The notes under the pieces were generated by a model. That model was not told the origin of the DNA. It saw only the letters and a list, made by a program, of their open reading frames with translations, and did no database searches. This document shows positions 53,169 to 61,810 of a DNA stretch of 64,000 bases, in pieces. How positions within the stretch are numbered: position 1 is the stretch's first letter; the number at the start of each line of letters is the position of its first letter. A program made the translations under genes and the position numbers. This DNA comes from Burkholderiales bacterium. GTDB lineage: Bacteria > Pseudomonadota > Gammaproteobacteria > Burkholderiales > SG8-41. Location: contig JAUXYA010000011.1 of assembly GCA_030684405.1 (NCBI GenBank), positions 1 through 64,000 of the forward strand, written 5' to 3'.

Positions 53169-53836
53169 TTATCGCGCCCGTCGAGATACTGTCGTATGCC
53201 GGCGAAAATGCCGTGGAACATTTCAGGCGTCAGCCGTCGGGTCTGGGTGTTGTAACGGCTGCAATGGTAACTGTCGAACAGCCTCAGACCAGATTGAATA
53301 TCGTGGACCGCGCCGTGCGCAAACGGGAACTCCGCAACTTTACGGTCCAGCGCACGCAGCACAGCCTGGTGGGCGACCGTACCCAGCGCCAGCACCGCTG
53401 GCGGAGCGGGATCCCGCAATTCAGCCCGCAGATAGACGTTGCAGGTCTTGATCTCGACGGGCAGCGGCTTGTTGGCGGGCGGCAGGCATTTGACCGCGTT
53501 CGTGATGCGGCAGCCCTTCAGAACCAGACCGTCGTCCGGCGCAAGCGCTTCGGCCTGGCTGCCGAAGCCGAAGCGATGCAGCGTGTCATAAAGCAGGATC
53601 CCCGCATGGTCCCCGGTGAATGGCCTGCCTGTGCGGTTAGCGCCATGCATGCCCGGAGCCAGTCCAACAATCAGCAGGCCGGGATGTGGATCGCCGAAAG
53701 GCGGCACCGGGCACGCATGATAGTTTGGATGAGTTCTTCGCACATCAGCCAGATGCGCGGATAACCTGGGACAGAGCAGGCAATCCGCCGAAAACGTCAG
53801 GTCGGGTTCGCATCTTCGCGCCACTGCAACACCCAT
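53165..53836 (-). CDS. Uracil-DNA glycosylase, family 5 (UDGb) type
   Basis: A 223-residue glycosylase. The active-site loop GLAPGMHGANRTGRPFTGD and the C-terminal motif YHCSRYNTQTRRLT are those of family 5 UDGb. CLLCPRL and the later Cys residues (KCLP, CNVY) are consistent with the iron-sulfur cluster of families 4 and 5. UDGb enzymes remove uracil, hypoxanthine and related bases. The overlap with uvrC makes a small DNA-repair operon. Confidence 0.87.
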   Translation of the reverse strand: MGVAVARRCEPDLTFSADCLLCPRLSAHLADVRRTHPNYHACPVPPFGDPHPGLLIVGLAPGMHGANRTGRPFTGDHAGILLYDTLHRFGFGSQAEALAPDDGLVLKGCRITNAVKCLPPANKPLPVEIKTCNVYLRAELRDPAPPAVLALGTVAHQAVLRALDRKVAEFPFAHGAVHDIQSGLRLFDSYHCSRYNTQTRRLTPEMFHGIFAGIRQYLDGRDK

Positions 53837-53883
53837 GGCTCAGAACTGCGGGAAAAAACGGGAAAGGCGGCAGCACTCGCCGG

Positions 53884-54930
53884 TCATGCCGCCATCCTGT
53901 CGATCCGGGCAACCGCCGCACAGGCCTCGGCGTAGCGGGTATTTTCACCTAGGCTTAGCGCATCCAATGCCCTGGCATGGAGACGAATGTTACCCAGACG
54001 CCGGCTCGTCGTCGCTGACATGTCGTGCCGCAATCCATCGAGCAGCCGATCGGCCGAATCCGGCGCATTGCACACAAGCACCATGTCACAGCCGGCGCCC
54101 AGCGCGGCCTGCGCGCGCTCCACCACGCCACCAGCGACGCTTGCACCTTCCATGCTGAGATCATCACTGAAAATCACGCCGTCGAAGCCGAGTTCCCTGC
54201 GCAGGATCTGCTGCAGCCATATGCTCGAGAATCCGGCGGGAGCGGCATCAACGGCGGGATAAATCACATGCGCAGGCATTACGCCTCCCATCCCTGCGGC
54301 AGCGAGGCTTGCAAAGGGCTGGAGATCTTCGCTGCGGATTGCATCGAGCCCGCGGTCATCGACAGGAATTTCGTGGTGCGAATCCGCCCGGACATGGCCA
54401 TGCCCGGGAAAATGCTTGCCCACCGCAGTCATGCCACCCGCATTGAGTCCTTCCATGAGACCTGTTGCGAGATCGGCAATGGCCAACGGGTCTGAATGAA
54501 AGGCACGGTCGCCTATCACGCCACTGTTGCCATGATCCACATCAAGTACCGGCGTGAACGACAGATCGACGCCCCGCGCGCACAGCTCAGCAGCGAGGAC
54601 ATATCCGGCCGAACACGCTAGAGAAATCGCAGCATCGCGGTCGCGGTCCCAGATGACACCCAGCTTGCGCATCGGCGGAATCCAGGTAAACCCTTCGCGA
54701 AATCGCTGCACCCGCCCGCCTTCGTGATCAACAGCGATGATCAGGGGTTCATCGCGCAGCCCGTGGATTTCCGCGGTCAGCGACGCGAGCTGGGCGCAGG
54801 ACTCGAAATTGCGCGAAAACAGAATGACGCCACCGGTCAGCGGATGCAACAGACGCTGCCGGTCGTCTCCGGTGAGTTCGGTACCTGCAACATCCAGCAT
54901 TACCGGTCCGAGTGGCAGGGCTTTGTACAT
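53884..54930 (-). CDS. nagZ: Beta-N-acetylhexosaminidase
   Basis: A 348-residue glycoside hydrolase family 3 enzyme that releases GlcNAc from anhydromuropeptides during peptidoglycan recycling. The KHFPGHG motif at 172-178 and the catalytic Asp-His dyad segment DSHHE (183-187) are intact, as is the nucleophile region FSDDLSMEG. The ATG at 54930 lies 10 bp after the acpS stop; a TTG at 54951 would overlap acpS and is less likely. Confidence 0.96.
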   Translation of the reverse strand: MYKALPLGPVMLDVAGTELTGDDRQRLLHPLTGGVILFSRNFESCAQLASLTAEIHGLRDEPLIIAVDHEGGRVQRFREGFTWIPPMRKLGVIWDRDRDAAISLACSAGYVLAAELCARGVDLSFTPVLDVDHGNSGVIGDRAFHSDPLAIADLATGLMEGLNAGGMTAVGKHFPGHGHVRADSHHEIPVDDRGLDAIRSEDLQPFASLAAAGMGGVMPAHVIYPAVDAAPAGFSSIWLQQILRRELGFDGVIFSDDLSMEGASVAGGVVERAQAALGAGCDMVLVCNAPDSADRLLDGLRHDMSATTSRRLGNIRLHARALDALSLGENTRYAEACAAVARIDRMAA

Positions 54931-54940
54931 GGCAATCCGT

Positions 54941-55318
54941 TCAGGTTTCAAGAACTACGCAGGCGCAGGCCAGGTTCGATTCATCGCTGATGGTCAGGTG
55001 GTGCCCGGTGATACCGCGTTGCCGCACCAGGGCCGCGAGCGGTTCACTGAAGGCAAATCCTGGTTTGCCGGCACTGTTCTGGACTACGCTGATGCACTGC
55101 AGGGTGACGGGATAACGGAACCCAGTGCCCATTGCTTTCGAAAACGCCTCTTTCGCAGCAAATCGGTTGGCCAGATACAGCACTTGCTGCTTCGTTGCCG
55201 CGTAACGCTGCTGTTCAACCGGGGTCAGCACGCGGTCGACAAATCGTGATCCGTACTTCTCCAGCAATCGCGCAACGCGTTGCGGCTGTATGACGTCGAT
55301 GCCAATACCGTAAATCAA
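54941..55318 (-). CDS. acpS: Holo-[acyl-carrier-protein] synthase
   Basis: A 125-residue phosphopantetheinyl transferase that activates ACP. Mg-binding residues lie in IYGIGIDVIQPQRV (Asp) and RFAAKEAFSKAMGTG (Glu). The start is a TTG at 55318 that overlaps the pdxJ stop codon (TTGA), so expression is coupled to pdxJ. The length is standard. A longer frame upstream is antisense-free but lies inside pdxJ in another frame and is not real. Confidence 0.94.
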   Translation of the reverse strand: MIYGIGIDVIQPQRVARLLEKYGSRFVDRVLTPVEQQRYAATKQQVLYLANRFAAKEAFSKAMGTGFRYPVTLQCISVVQNSAGKPGFAFSEPLAALVRQRGITGHHLTISDESNLACACVVLET

Positions 55319-56055
55319 GTCTGCCCCCCGATGGCCTGCAGGTATCCCCGCACCGCGAACGCGAGACCCATTTCCAGCGCATCGGCAACCAGCGCGTGCC
55401 CGATCGACACCTCGGCCACACCCGGGACTGCCCTGAGAAACGGCCCGAGGTTCTGTCGATTCAGGTCGTGACCGGCATTGACAGCCAGTCCCGCCGATTG
55501 CGCGCTTCTGGCCGCAGCCGTGTAACGGACAAGCGTTTCCGGTCCCGCCGGCGTACCGAAGGCTGCAGCATAGGGCTCGGTGTACAGTTCGACGCAATCT
55601 GCACCCGTGGCTGCGGCGGCAGTCATTGCCGCCGAATCCGGATCCATGAAAAGGCTGACCCGGATGCCCGCAGCCTTCAGTTCGGAAACCACCGACCGCA
55701 GTCTTGCGCCATCCCGGGCAAGGTCCCAGCCCTGATCCGAGGTAAAGGCGCCCGGAGGATCCGGAACCAGTGTGCATTGCTGCGGCCTGACGGCACGCGC
55801 CAACTCAATCAGGGGTGCTTCAAAGGGATTGCCTTCAATGTTGAATTCCGCCCCAGTCCTGGCGCGCAGCAATTCAGCCAGTTCCTGCACATCGCTGCCG
55901 CGGATGTGGCGTGCGTCGGGGCGCGGATGCACTGTGATGCCGTGCGCGCCGGCATCCAGCGCGATTGTCGCAGCGCGCAGTACGCTGGGGATGCCGAGGT
56001 TGCGCGAATTGCGCAGCAACGCGACCTTGTTGACGTTGACGCTGAGCCGGGTCAT
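55315..56055 (-). CDS. pdxJ: Pyridoxine 5'-phosphate synthase
   Basis: A 246-residue TIM-barrel enzyme that closes the pyridoxine ring from 1-deoxyxylulose-5-phosphate and 3-amino-2-oxopropyl phosphate. Typical segments: LSVNVNKVALLRNSR, GITVHPRPDARHI, NIEGNPF, CTLVPDPPGAFTSDQGWD, GHDLNRQNLG and EVSIGHALVADAL. The ATG at 56055 is the family start; upstream frame extension to 56292 runs into recO. recO-pdxJ-acpS is the usual order. Confidence 0.96.
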   Translation of the reverse strand: MTRLSVNVNKVALLRNSRNLGIPSVLRAATIALDAGAHGITVHPRPDARHIRGSDVQELAELLRARTGAEFNIEGNPFEAPLIELARAVRPQQCTLVPDPPGAFTSDQGWDLARDGARLRSVVSELKAAGIRVSLFMDPDSAAMTAAAATGADCVELYTEPYAAAFGTPAGPETLVRYTAAARSAQSAGLAVNAGHDLNRQNLGPFLRAVPGVAEVSIGHALVADALEMGLAFAVRGYLQAIGGQT

Positions 56056-56108
56056 GACATCGGAATATAATCTGGTCGTAATATTTCTTCGAGCTGCAGC
56101 CAGCACCA

Positions 56109-56834
56109 CTAGAACTGCTGCAGGTCGCGCAGCAACTGACGCGTGTGCAGCGACTGCGTACCCAGGCAGTGGTTGATCAGCGCGCGCATAAGCGTCTTGC
56201 TCTGCTGCAGCGTCCGCGCATCGGTATAGCGGTCTTCGGCCATGTCGATCAGCGTCTGCCCCGCCAATTCTACGCCGCTTTGTCCCTCGCACTCAGCGAC
56301 TGGAAGCGGTCCGCGCTCGGGCAGATAGCGGTATTCGCCATCGGCACGGATCAGCGCGCCGGCACCGGCCTCACGCTCCAGCACCAGGCCATAACCCAGC
56401 TCGCGCAGCAGTACGCGCTCGAAACGGCGCAGCACCGTCGCATGATCAGTGGCGCCAGCCAGCTGCGCCAGTGCCGCGGCATAGGCCTCGAACAGGTGTT
56501 CGTGCGGATCTTCGCGCGGCAGCAACTTGAGCAATAGCTCGTTCAGGTAGAAACCGCAGATCAGGCTGAGCCCGCGCAAGGGCGAATAACCCCCGCTCCA
56601 CTCCGCCTTGTGCAGGGTTTTCAGTTCGGACTTGCCTGACCAACCCACCAGCAAGGGCTGAAAAGCCATCAGCACGCCGCGCAATGCCGAGCGAGGCCGT
56701 CGCGCTCCGCGCGCGATGACCGCTACCCTGCCCAAGTCACGCGTGTACAGTTCCGCGATCAAGCTGGTCTCGCGATACGAGTAGGTGTGCAGGAGATAAG
56801 CCGACTGTCCGTCCCGCCGCGCCTTTTCAGCCAT
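56109..56834 (-). CDS. recO: DNA repair protein RecO
   Basis: A 241-residue recombination mediator that loads RecA with RecR. N-terminal OB fold (AYLLHTYSYRETSLIAELYTRDLGRVAVIARGARRP), then the helical domain with LSLICGFYLNELLLKLLPREDPHEHLF. The C-terminal zinc-finger cysteines found in some RecO proteins are absent, as in many proteobacteria. It lies downstream of era in the lepA-to-acpS block, with an AT-rich spacer after the era stop. Confidence 0.95.
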   Translation of the reverse strand: MAEKARRDGQSAYLLHTYSYRETSLIAELYTRDLGRVAVIARGARRPRSALRGVLMAFQPLLVGWSGKSELKTLHKAEWSGGYSPLRGLSLICGFYLNELLLKLLPREDPHEHLFEAYAAALAQLAGATDHATVLRRFERVLLRELGYGLVLEREAGAGALIRADGEYRYLPERGPLPVAECEGQSGVELAGQTLIDMAEDRYTDARTLQQSKTLMRALINHCLGTQSLHTRQLLRDLQQF

Positions 56835-56887
56835 GCCGTGTGTGTTTCCGTCTGCGGCTGGCAGCGGACTTTCGATAAATCCATAAC

Positions 56888-56910
56888 ATATTGTTTTTAT
56901 TGATAATTTA
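56888..56910 (-). repeat. AT-rich intercistronic element between era and recO
   Basis: On the minus strand the era stop codon opens TAAATTATCAATAAAAACAA, an almost pure A/T run. On the plus strand ATTGTTTTTATTGATAAT is close to the AATTGATTTTA elements seen at three other intercistronic sites. Confidence 0.4.
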
Positions 56911-57798
56911 CTCTATTCCGGAGCGTCGCAGAACCCCCGGATCGTCAGCCCAGCCGGATTTCACTTTGACCCAGACTTCCAGAAATACCTTGCCGCCGAA
57001 CAACCTCTCCATATCCGCCCGCGCCTGGCTCGCGATGTCTTTCAGCTTGGCGCCGCCCTTGCCGATGACAATTCCCTTGTGCCCCGGCTTGTCGACGATG
57101 ATGCCGGCATGAATCCGCCGCAAGCCATTCACCGTCTCGAACTTCTCGATTTCGACCAGTGCCGAATACGGCAACTCCTCGCCGAGAAACCTGAACAGTT
57201 TCTCCCGCAGCAGTTCCGCAGCCAAGGTGCGCTCGCTGGCCGTGGTGATCTCGTCCTCTGCGTACTGCGCTTCCTGCTCGGGCAGCAGGGCTTGCAGGGC
57301 GGTCAGCAGGTCCTCGGTTCCGAGGCCGGTTTTCGCCGACACCGGAACTATCGCCGCCGGCTGAGCCAGCGCATGGATCTCCAGCATCAGCGGCAGCAGT
57401 TCGTTCTTGTTGCCCACGCCATCAATTTTGTTCAGCGCAACCACGAACGGCGTTTCCGGACGCAGCAATCCGAATACCGCCTTGTCCTCTGCCGTGAGGC
57501 GCGGCGGCTCCACAACCCAGACCACGGCATCGACATCCGACACGCTGCGCGACACACTGCGGTTCATCAACCGGTTCATCGCACTCCCGTGGCGGGTCTG
57601 GAAGCCCGGCGTATCGACAAAGACATACTGCACATCCGGCCGGGTAACGATCCCGATGATCCGCTGCCGCGTAGTCTGCGGACGCTTCGAAGTAATGCTT
57701 ATTTTCTGCCCTACCATGCGGTTGAGCAGCGTGGATTTACCGACGTTCGGCCGGCCGATGATGGCCAGATGGCCGGCACGGTGCGCACCTTTGCTCAC
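56908..57798 (-). CDS. era: GTPase Era
   Basis: A 296-residue 16S rRNA-binding GTPase needed for 30S maturation. G domain motifs [14 protein letters not shown] and NKID, then a KH domain (about 205-290) with IVIGKGGAKLKDI. The start is a GTG at 57798 that overlaps the rnc stop (GTGA), the usual rnc-era coupling. A longer frame to 57903 lies inside rnc and is not real. Confidence 0.97.
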   Translation of the reverse strand: MSKGAHRAGHLAIIGRPNVGKSTLLNRMVGQKISITSKRPQTTRQRIIGIVTRPDVQYVFVDTPGFQTRHGSAMNRLMNRSVSRSVSDVDAVVWVVEPPRLTAEDKAVFGLLRPETPFVVALNKIDGVGNKNELLPLMLEIHALAQPAAIVPVSAKTGLGTEDLLTALQALLPEQEAQYAEDEITTASERTLAAELLREKLFRFLGEELPYSALVEIEKFETVNGLRRIHAGIIVDKPGHKGIVIGKGGAKLKDIASQARADMERLFGGKVFLEVWVKVKSGWADDPGVLRRSGIE

Positions 57799-58484
57799 AA
57801 TGCCTCCACCAGCAACATCGCTTTGCCGGCAGCATCCTGCTCGGCGGTGCGCCGGCTGCCGCCGCGGCCTTCCGTGCGGATGCCCAGTTCCTCGATAATG
57901 CATTGCACATCGAAGGATTGCGCGTGCGCCTGCCCCCGGGTACCTAGCAGGGTATAAACGGGAAGTGGCAGCCCCCTGCCCTGCGCAAACTCCTGCAGCC
58001 GTGTCTTTGCATCCTTGCCACTGGCCCGCGGATTAATTTCCGACAGACTGCGCTTGAACAGGGTGCGCACGACCTGCTGCGCCGCAGGGAATCCGCCATC
58101 AAGCACGGCCGCGCCGATGATCGCCTCGATCCCGTCCGCAAGTATGGAGGGCCGCGAAGCGCCCCCGCTCCTCAATTCCCCCTCGCCGAGGAGCAGTTGT
58201 TCCCCCAGACCGATGCTGCTTGCGATTCCCTGCAGGGACTGCTGATTTACCAGATTGGCGCGGATGCGGGAAAGCTCGCCTTCGGTCAACTGCGGGAACC
58301 GTTCAAACAACTCCAGTGCAACCAGGCAATTGAGGACACTGTCCCCGAGATACTCGAGGCGCTCATTGTGGTCCGCGCCGAACGAACGATGCGTCAGTGC
58401 GCGCTGCAGCACTGAAGGATCACGGAAGGCATAGCCTATCCTGCCGCCGATCAGGCTTGGGTCCACGAGGGGCGAAAAAGCCAA
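57795..58484 (-). CDS. rnc: Ribonuclease III
   Basis: A 229-residue double-strand-specific endoribonuclease. The nine-residue signature ERLEYLGDS and the second acidic segment (DGIEAIIGAAVLDGG) are intact, followed by a C-terminal dsRNA-binding domain (about 155-225). Processes rRNA precursors. Coupled to era downstream and 7 bp from the DUF4845 gene upstream. Confidence 0.97.
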   Translation of the reverse strand: MAFSPLVDPSLIGGRIGYAFRDPSVLQRALTHRSFGADHNERLEYLGDSVLNCLVALELFERFPQLTEGELSRIRANLVNQQSLQGIASSIGLGEQLLLGEGELRSGGASRPSILADGIEAIIGAAVLDGGFPAAQQVVRTLFKRSLSEINPRASGKDAKTRLQEFAQGRGLPLPVYTLLGTRGQAHAQSFDVQCIIEELGIRTEGRGGSRRTAEQDAAGKAMLLVEAL

Positions 58485-58491
58485 GGCATCG

Positions 58492-58848
58492 CTAGGGCTT
58501 GGAGGTCGGCCGGAATTCCATCAGCGCGCTGAGGTTGCCGAACAGGGGCACGCGCACGGAGTATTCGGCACTGAGGAGGATGCCATCACCGTCTTTCTCG
58601 ATCTGCACGTCATCGTAGGTAATGGCCTTGATGTTGTCCACGCCTGCACGCGCATTGAATGCGCTGTTGAATTCACCGCGCGTGGCATTCTTCAGGGACG
58701 GTTCGTTGGCCATTGCACGAAAAATTTTCTGAATGGTGCTGTACTCCATGTAGGCGGGGCCAATCTTGAAGCCCAGCAGCAGGGCCGAGATCAGCAGGAC
58801 CGCAAAAACCAGAAAGCCGGTGATGGTGATGCCACGCTGCGAATTCAT
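58492..58848 (-). CDS. DUF4845 membrane-anchored small protein
   Basis: A 118-residue protein: type-IV-pilin-like hydrophobic N-terminus (RGITITGFLVFAVLLISALLLGF), then a soluble domain (KIGPAYMEYSTIQKIFRAMA... VRVPLFGNLSALMEF). DUF4845 genes sit between lepB and rnc in most betaproteobacteria; function unknown. The ATG at 58848 is preferred because GGGAGGC stands just before it; a codon 21 bp further up is also in frame. Confidence 0.9.
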   Translation of the reverse strand: MNSQRGITITGFLVFAVLLISALLLGFKIGPAYMEYSTIQKIFRAMANEPSLKNATRGEFNSAFNARAGVDNIKAITYDDVQIEKDGDGILLSAEYSVRVPLFGNLSALMEFRPTSKP

Positions 58849-58865
58849 TGATGCCTCCCAAGTAG

Positions 58866-59669
58866 TCAATTGATCGACTGCCCGATGCGTTTGAAATTAT
58901 CGAAATTCCACCAGATCAGAAATGCCTTGCCGACGATGTTGCGCTCCGGCACGAATCCCCAGTAACGGCTGTCGCTGCTGCTGTCCCGGTTGTCGCCCAT
59001 CAGGAAATAATGCCCTTCCGGCACCTTGCAACGGAAACCCGACTCATTGTACGCACAATTGTCGCGGTAGGGAAAGCGCTGCACCCCTCCCAGATGCACT
59101 GGCGGTATGTCCTGCTGCAGCAACACGGCATGTGAATGCTCGCCAAGCTGCTCCACGAAGCGCTTGGCCGAAACAAAGTTGAGGCCGCCCTCGACATAGC
59201 TGTAGTCGCCGTCCGGCTTCAATGGTATTTGCCTGCCGTTAATGGTCAGGCGCTTGTCCGAGTAGACGATTTCGTCGCCGGCCACCGCAACCACGCGCTT
59301 GATGTAGTCGAGTGCCGGATTATCCGGGTAGCGGAAGACCATGACCTCGCCGCGCTGCGGCTCGTTGACCTCGATCAACCGCGTGTTCAACACCGGCAGG
59401 CGTATGCCGTAGGTGAATTTGTTGACGAGGATGAAATCGCCAACCAGCAGGGTGGGCAGCATGGACCCCGAGGGAATCTTGAACGGCTCCACAAGGAAGG
59501 ACCGCAGCACGAAAACCACCAGGATGACCGGAAAGAAGCTCGCCGGATACTCGATCCACCACGGCTGCGCCACGCCAGTGACGCGGCGCTTGCGGAAGTA
59601 GAGGGCCTCCGCCAGCCAAACGGCGCCGGTGAACACCAGCAAGATGAGCATGATCAGGGCAAAATTCAT
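58866..59669 (-). CDS. lepB: Signal peptidase I
   Basis: A 267-residue inner-membrane serine protease that removes signal peptides. Two N-terminal membrane helices (about 2-22 and 43-58), nucleophile Ser69 in IPSGSMLPTLLVGD, general base Lys124 in DYIKRVVAVAGD, and the GDNRDSSSDSRYWGFVP box. Standard position 12 bp after lepA. Confidence 0.97.
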   Translation of the reverse strand: MNFALIMLILLVFTGAVWLAEALYFRKRRVTGVAQPWWIEYPASFFPVILVVFVLRSFLVEPFKIPSGSMLPTLLVGDFILVNKFTYGIRLPVLNTRLIEVNEPQRGEVMVFRYPDNPALDYIKRVVAVAGDEIVYSDKRLTINGRQIPLKPDGDYSYVEGGLNFVSAKRFVEQLGEHSHAVLLQQDIPPVHLGGVQRFPYRDNCAYNESGFRCKVPEGHYFLMGDNRDSSSDSRYWGFVPERNIVGKAFLIWWNFDNFKRIGQSIN

Positions 59670-59681
59670 GATGGAACCGTG

Positions 59682-61472
59682 TTATTTGTCGACCTGAAGT
59701 ATCGCCAGGAAGGCTTCCTGGGGAATTTCCACCGTGCCGACCTGCTTCATCCGCTTCTTGCCGGCCTTCTGCTTTTCCAGCAGCTTCTTCTTGCGCGAAA
59801 TGTCGCCGCCGTAACACTTGGCCAGCACGTTCTTGCGCAGCGCCTTGACCGTTTCGCGCGCGATGATGTGCGCGCCAATCGCCGCCTGGATGGCGATGTC
59901 GAACATCTGGCGCGGGATCAACTTGCGCATCCGCTCCGCCACGTCACGGCCACGATACTGGGCATTGGCACGATGCACGATCAGCGACAGCGCATCAACG
60001 CGTTCGTTATTGATCAGGATATCCAGACGCACCAGGTCACCGGCACGGTACTCGATGAAATCGTAATCCAGCGAAGCGTATCCGCGGGATACAGATTTCA
60101 GGCGGTCAAAAAAATCCATCACTACTTCGTTCAGCGGCAATTCATAAGTCAGCATCACCTGCCGTCCGAGGTACTGCATGTTTTTCTGCGCGCCGCGCTT
60201 CTCCGTGCACAGGGTCATCACCGGACCGACATAATCGCTCGGCACGAGAATCGACGCCTTTATCATCGGCTCACGGATTTCCTGGATCTGGGAAACGTCA
60301 GGCAGGCGTGAAGGATTCTCGATCTCCTGTACAGTCCCGTCGCGCAACACGACCTCGTAGACCACGGTCGGCGCCGTCGTGATCAGCGACATGCCGTACT
60401 CGCGCTCCAGCCGTTCCTGCACGATATCCATGTGCAGCAATCCGAGAAAGCCGCAACGGAAGCCAAACCCCAGCGCCTGTGAAGACTCGGGTTCGAAACG
60501 CAGCGAGGAGTCGTTCAGGTGCAGCTTTTCCAGCGCGTCGCGCAGCGCCTCGTATTCGTTTGACTCCACGGGATAGAGACCGGCAAACACCTGCGGCTTG
60601 ATCTCCTTGAATCCGGGCAGCGCTTCCTTCGCCGGATTGGCCGCCAGCGTCAATGTGTCGCCGACCTTGGCGGCCTGCAGTTCCTTGATGCCGGCGATCA
60701 CGAAACCGACCTCGCCCGCGGAAAGGCTTTCGCAGGACTTCGACTTCGGAGTGAAGACACCGACCTGTTCGCAAATGTAGTTACCCTCAGTCGACATCAG
60801 CAGGATGCGGTCCTTGGGCTTCAGGACGCCGTCGACAACCCTGACCAGCATCACCACGCCGACATAATTGTCGAACCAGGAATCGATCATCAGGGCCTTC
60901 AGCGGGGCTGCCGGGTCTCCCTTCGGGGGCGGCATCTGACTAACCACCGCCTCGAGCACCTCGGCAATGCCTTCGCCGGTCTTCGCACTGACCCTGACCG
61001 CGTCTTTGGCGGGAATGCCGATGATGTCTTCGATCTCCGCGGCAACGCGTTCGGGTTCGACCTGGGGCAAATCCATCTTGTTGAGCACCGGCACGACCTC
61101 GACGCCCTGCTCGATCGCGGTATAGCAGTTGGCAACCGTCTGCGCCTCAACGCCCTGCGATGCGTCGACGACCAGCAGTGCACCTTCACAGGCCGCCAGC
61201 GAACGCGACACCTCGTACGAGAAATCAACGTGTCCCGGTGTATCGATCAGGTTGAGGTGGTAAGTCTGCCCGTCTTTCGCCTTGTAGGTCAGCGCCGCGG
61301 TCTGCGCCTTGATGGTAATGCCGCGTTCGCGCTCGAGATCCATCGAATCGAGTACCTGGGATTCCATTTCACGGTCGGACAGGCCGCCGCAATGCTGGAT
61401 GAAACGGTCGGCCAGTGTCGACTTTCCGTGGTCTATGTGCGCGATGATGGAGAAATTGCGGATGTACTGCAT
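59682..61472 (-). CDS. lepA: Elongation factor 4 (LepA)
   Basis: A 596-residue translational GTPase that remobilises stalled or mistranslocated ribosomes and helps 30S biogenesis. G1 AHIDHGKST near residue 10, [14 protein letters not shown], domains II to V, and the LepA-specific C-terminal domain ending [18 protein letters not shown]. The ATG at 61472 gives the canonical [16 protein letters not shown] start; the upstream frame to 61532 overlaps the terminator region. Confidence 0.97.
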   Translation of the reverse strand: MQYIRNFSIIAHIDHGKSTLADRFIQHCGGLSDREMESQVLDSMDLERERGITIKAQTAALTYKAKDGQTYHLNLIDTPGHVDFSYEVSRSLAACEGALLVVDASQGVEAQTVANCYTAIEQGVEVVPVLNKMDLPQVEPERVAAEIEDIIGIPAKDAVRVSAKTGEGIAEVLEAVVSQMPPPKGDPAAPLKALMIDSWFDNYVGVVMLVRVVDGVLKPKDRILLMSTEGNYICEQVGVFTPKSKSCESLSAGEVGFVIAGIKELQAAKVGDTLTLAANPAKEALPGFKEIKPQVFAGLYPVESNEYEALRDALEKLHLNDSSLRFEPESSQALGFGFRCGFLGLLHMDIVQERLEREYGMSLITTAPTVVYEVVLRDGTVQEIENPSRLPDVSQIQEIREPMIKASILVPSDYVGPVMTLCTEKRGAQKNMQYLGRQVMLTYELPLNEVVMDFFDRLKSVSRGYASLDYDFIEYRAGDLVRLDILINNERVDALSLIVHRANAQYRGRDVAERMRKLIPRQMFDIAIQAAIGAHIIARETVKALRKNVLAKCYGGDISRKKKLLEKQKAGKKRMKQVGTVEIPQEAFLAILQVDK

Positions 61473-61493
61473 CAGTTCCGGCCGCCGGACAAA

Positions 61494-61530
61494 ACAACAA
61501 AAAGGGCACCCGGACTTCCCCGGTGTGCCC
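61494..61530 (-). terminator. Rho-independent terminator between the mucBD-grx operon and lepA
   Basis: On the minus strand GGGCAC-A-CCGG pairs with CCGG-GTGCCC around a short loop (61504-61530), followed by TTTTTGTTGTTTTG. It lies 22 bp past the glutaredoxin-like stop and 22 bp before the lepA start region. Confidence 0.88.
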
Positions 61531-61552
61531 AAGATTCACAAGGTCCCGTATT

Positions 61553-61810
61553 TTAGCGGAAATTCAGCAAGTATTCAGTAACGGCGGCAACATTGAGATG
61601 GTAATGACAGAGCTCCCGGTCGCCGTGCATCAGCACTGGAACCTTTTCGCCGAAACGCTGCTCCAGTTCCCTGTCGCTGTCGACGTCGATGACCGCCACC
61701 CGGAACGGCCGACCGCCTTCGAGCGCACGCAGGCCGGTCAGCATGTCGTCGCAGAGGTGGCACCATGATCGACCGTAAAGCGTCAGTTCGAGCGGCGGCG
61801 AATCACCCAT
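61553..61810 (-). CDS. Glutaredoxin-like (thioredoxin-fold) protein
   Basis: An 85-residue thioredoxin-fold protein with an active-site CHLC in YGRSWCHLCDDM and the cis-Pro segment KVPVLM. The DUF836/glutaredoxin-family gene is regularly found after mucD in betaproteobacteria. The CHLC pair is unlike CPYC of glutaredoxins, so the substrate may differ. The ATG at 61810 overlaps the mucD stop by 8 bp, implying coupling. Confidence 0.88.
   Translation of the reverse strand: MGDSPPLELTLYGRSWCHLCDDMLTGLRALEGGRPFRVAVIDVDSDRELEQRFGEKVPVLMHGDRELCHYHLNVAAVTEYLLNFR

Noticed and set aside
54941-55777. Extended acpS reading frame of 278 codons
   Set aside because: The upstream part lies inside pdxJ in another frame and has no similarity to AcpS; a TTG at the pdxJ stop gives a normal-length protein.
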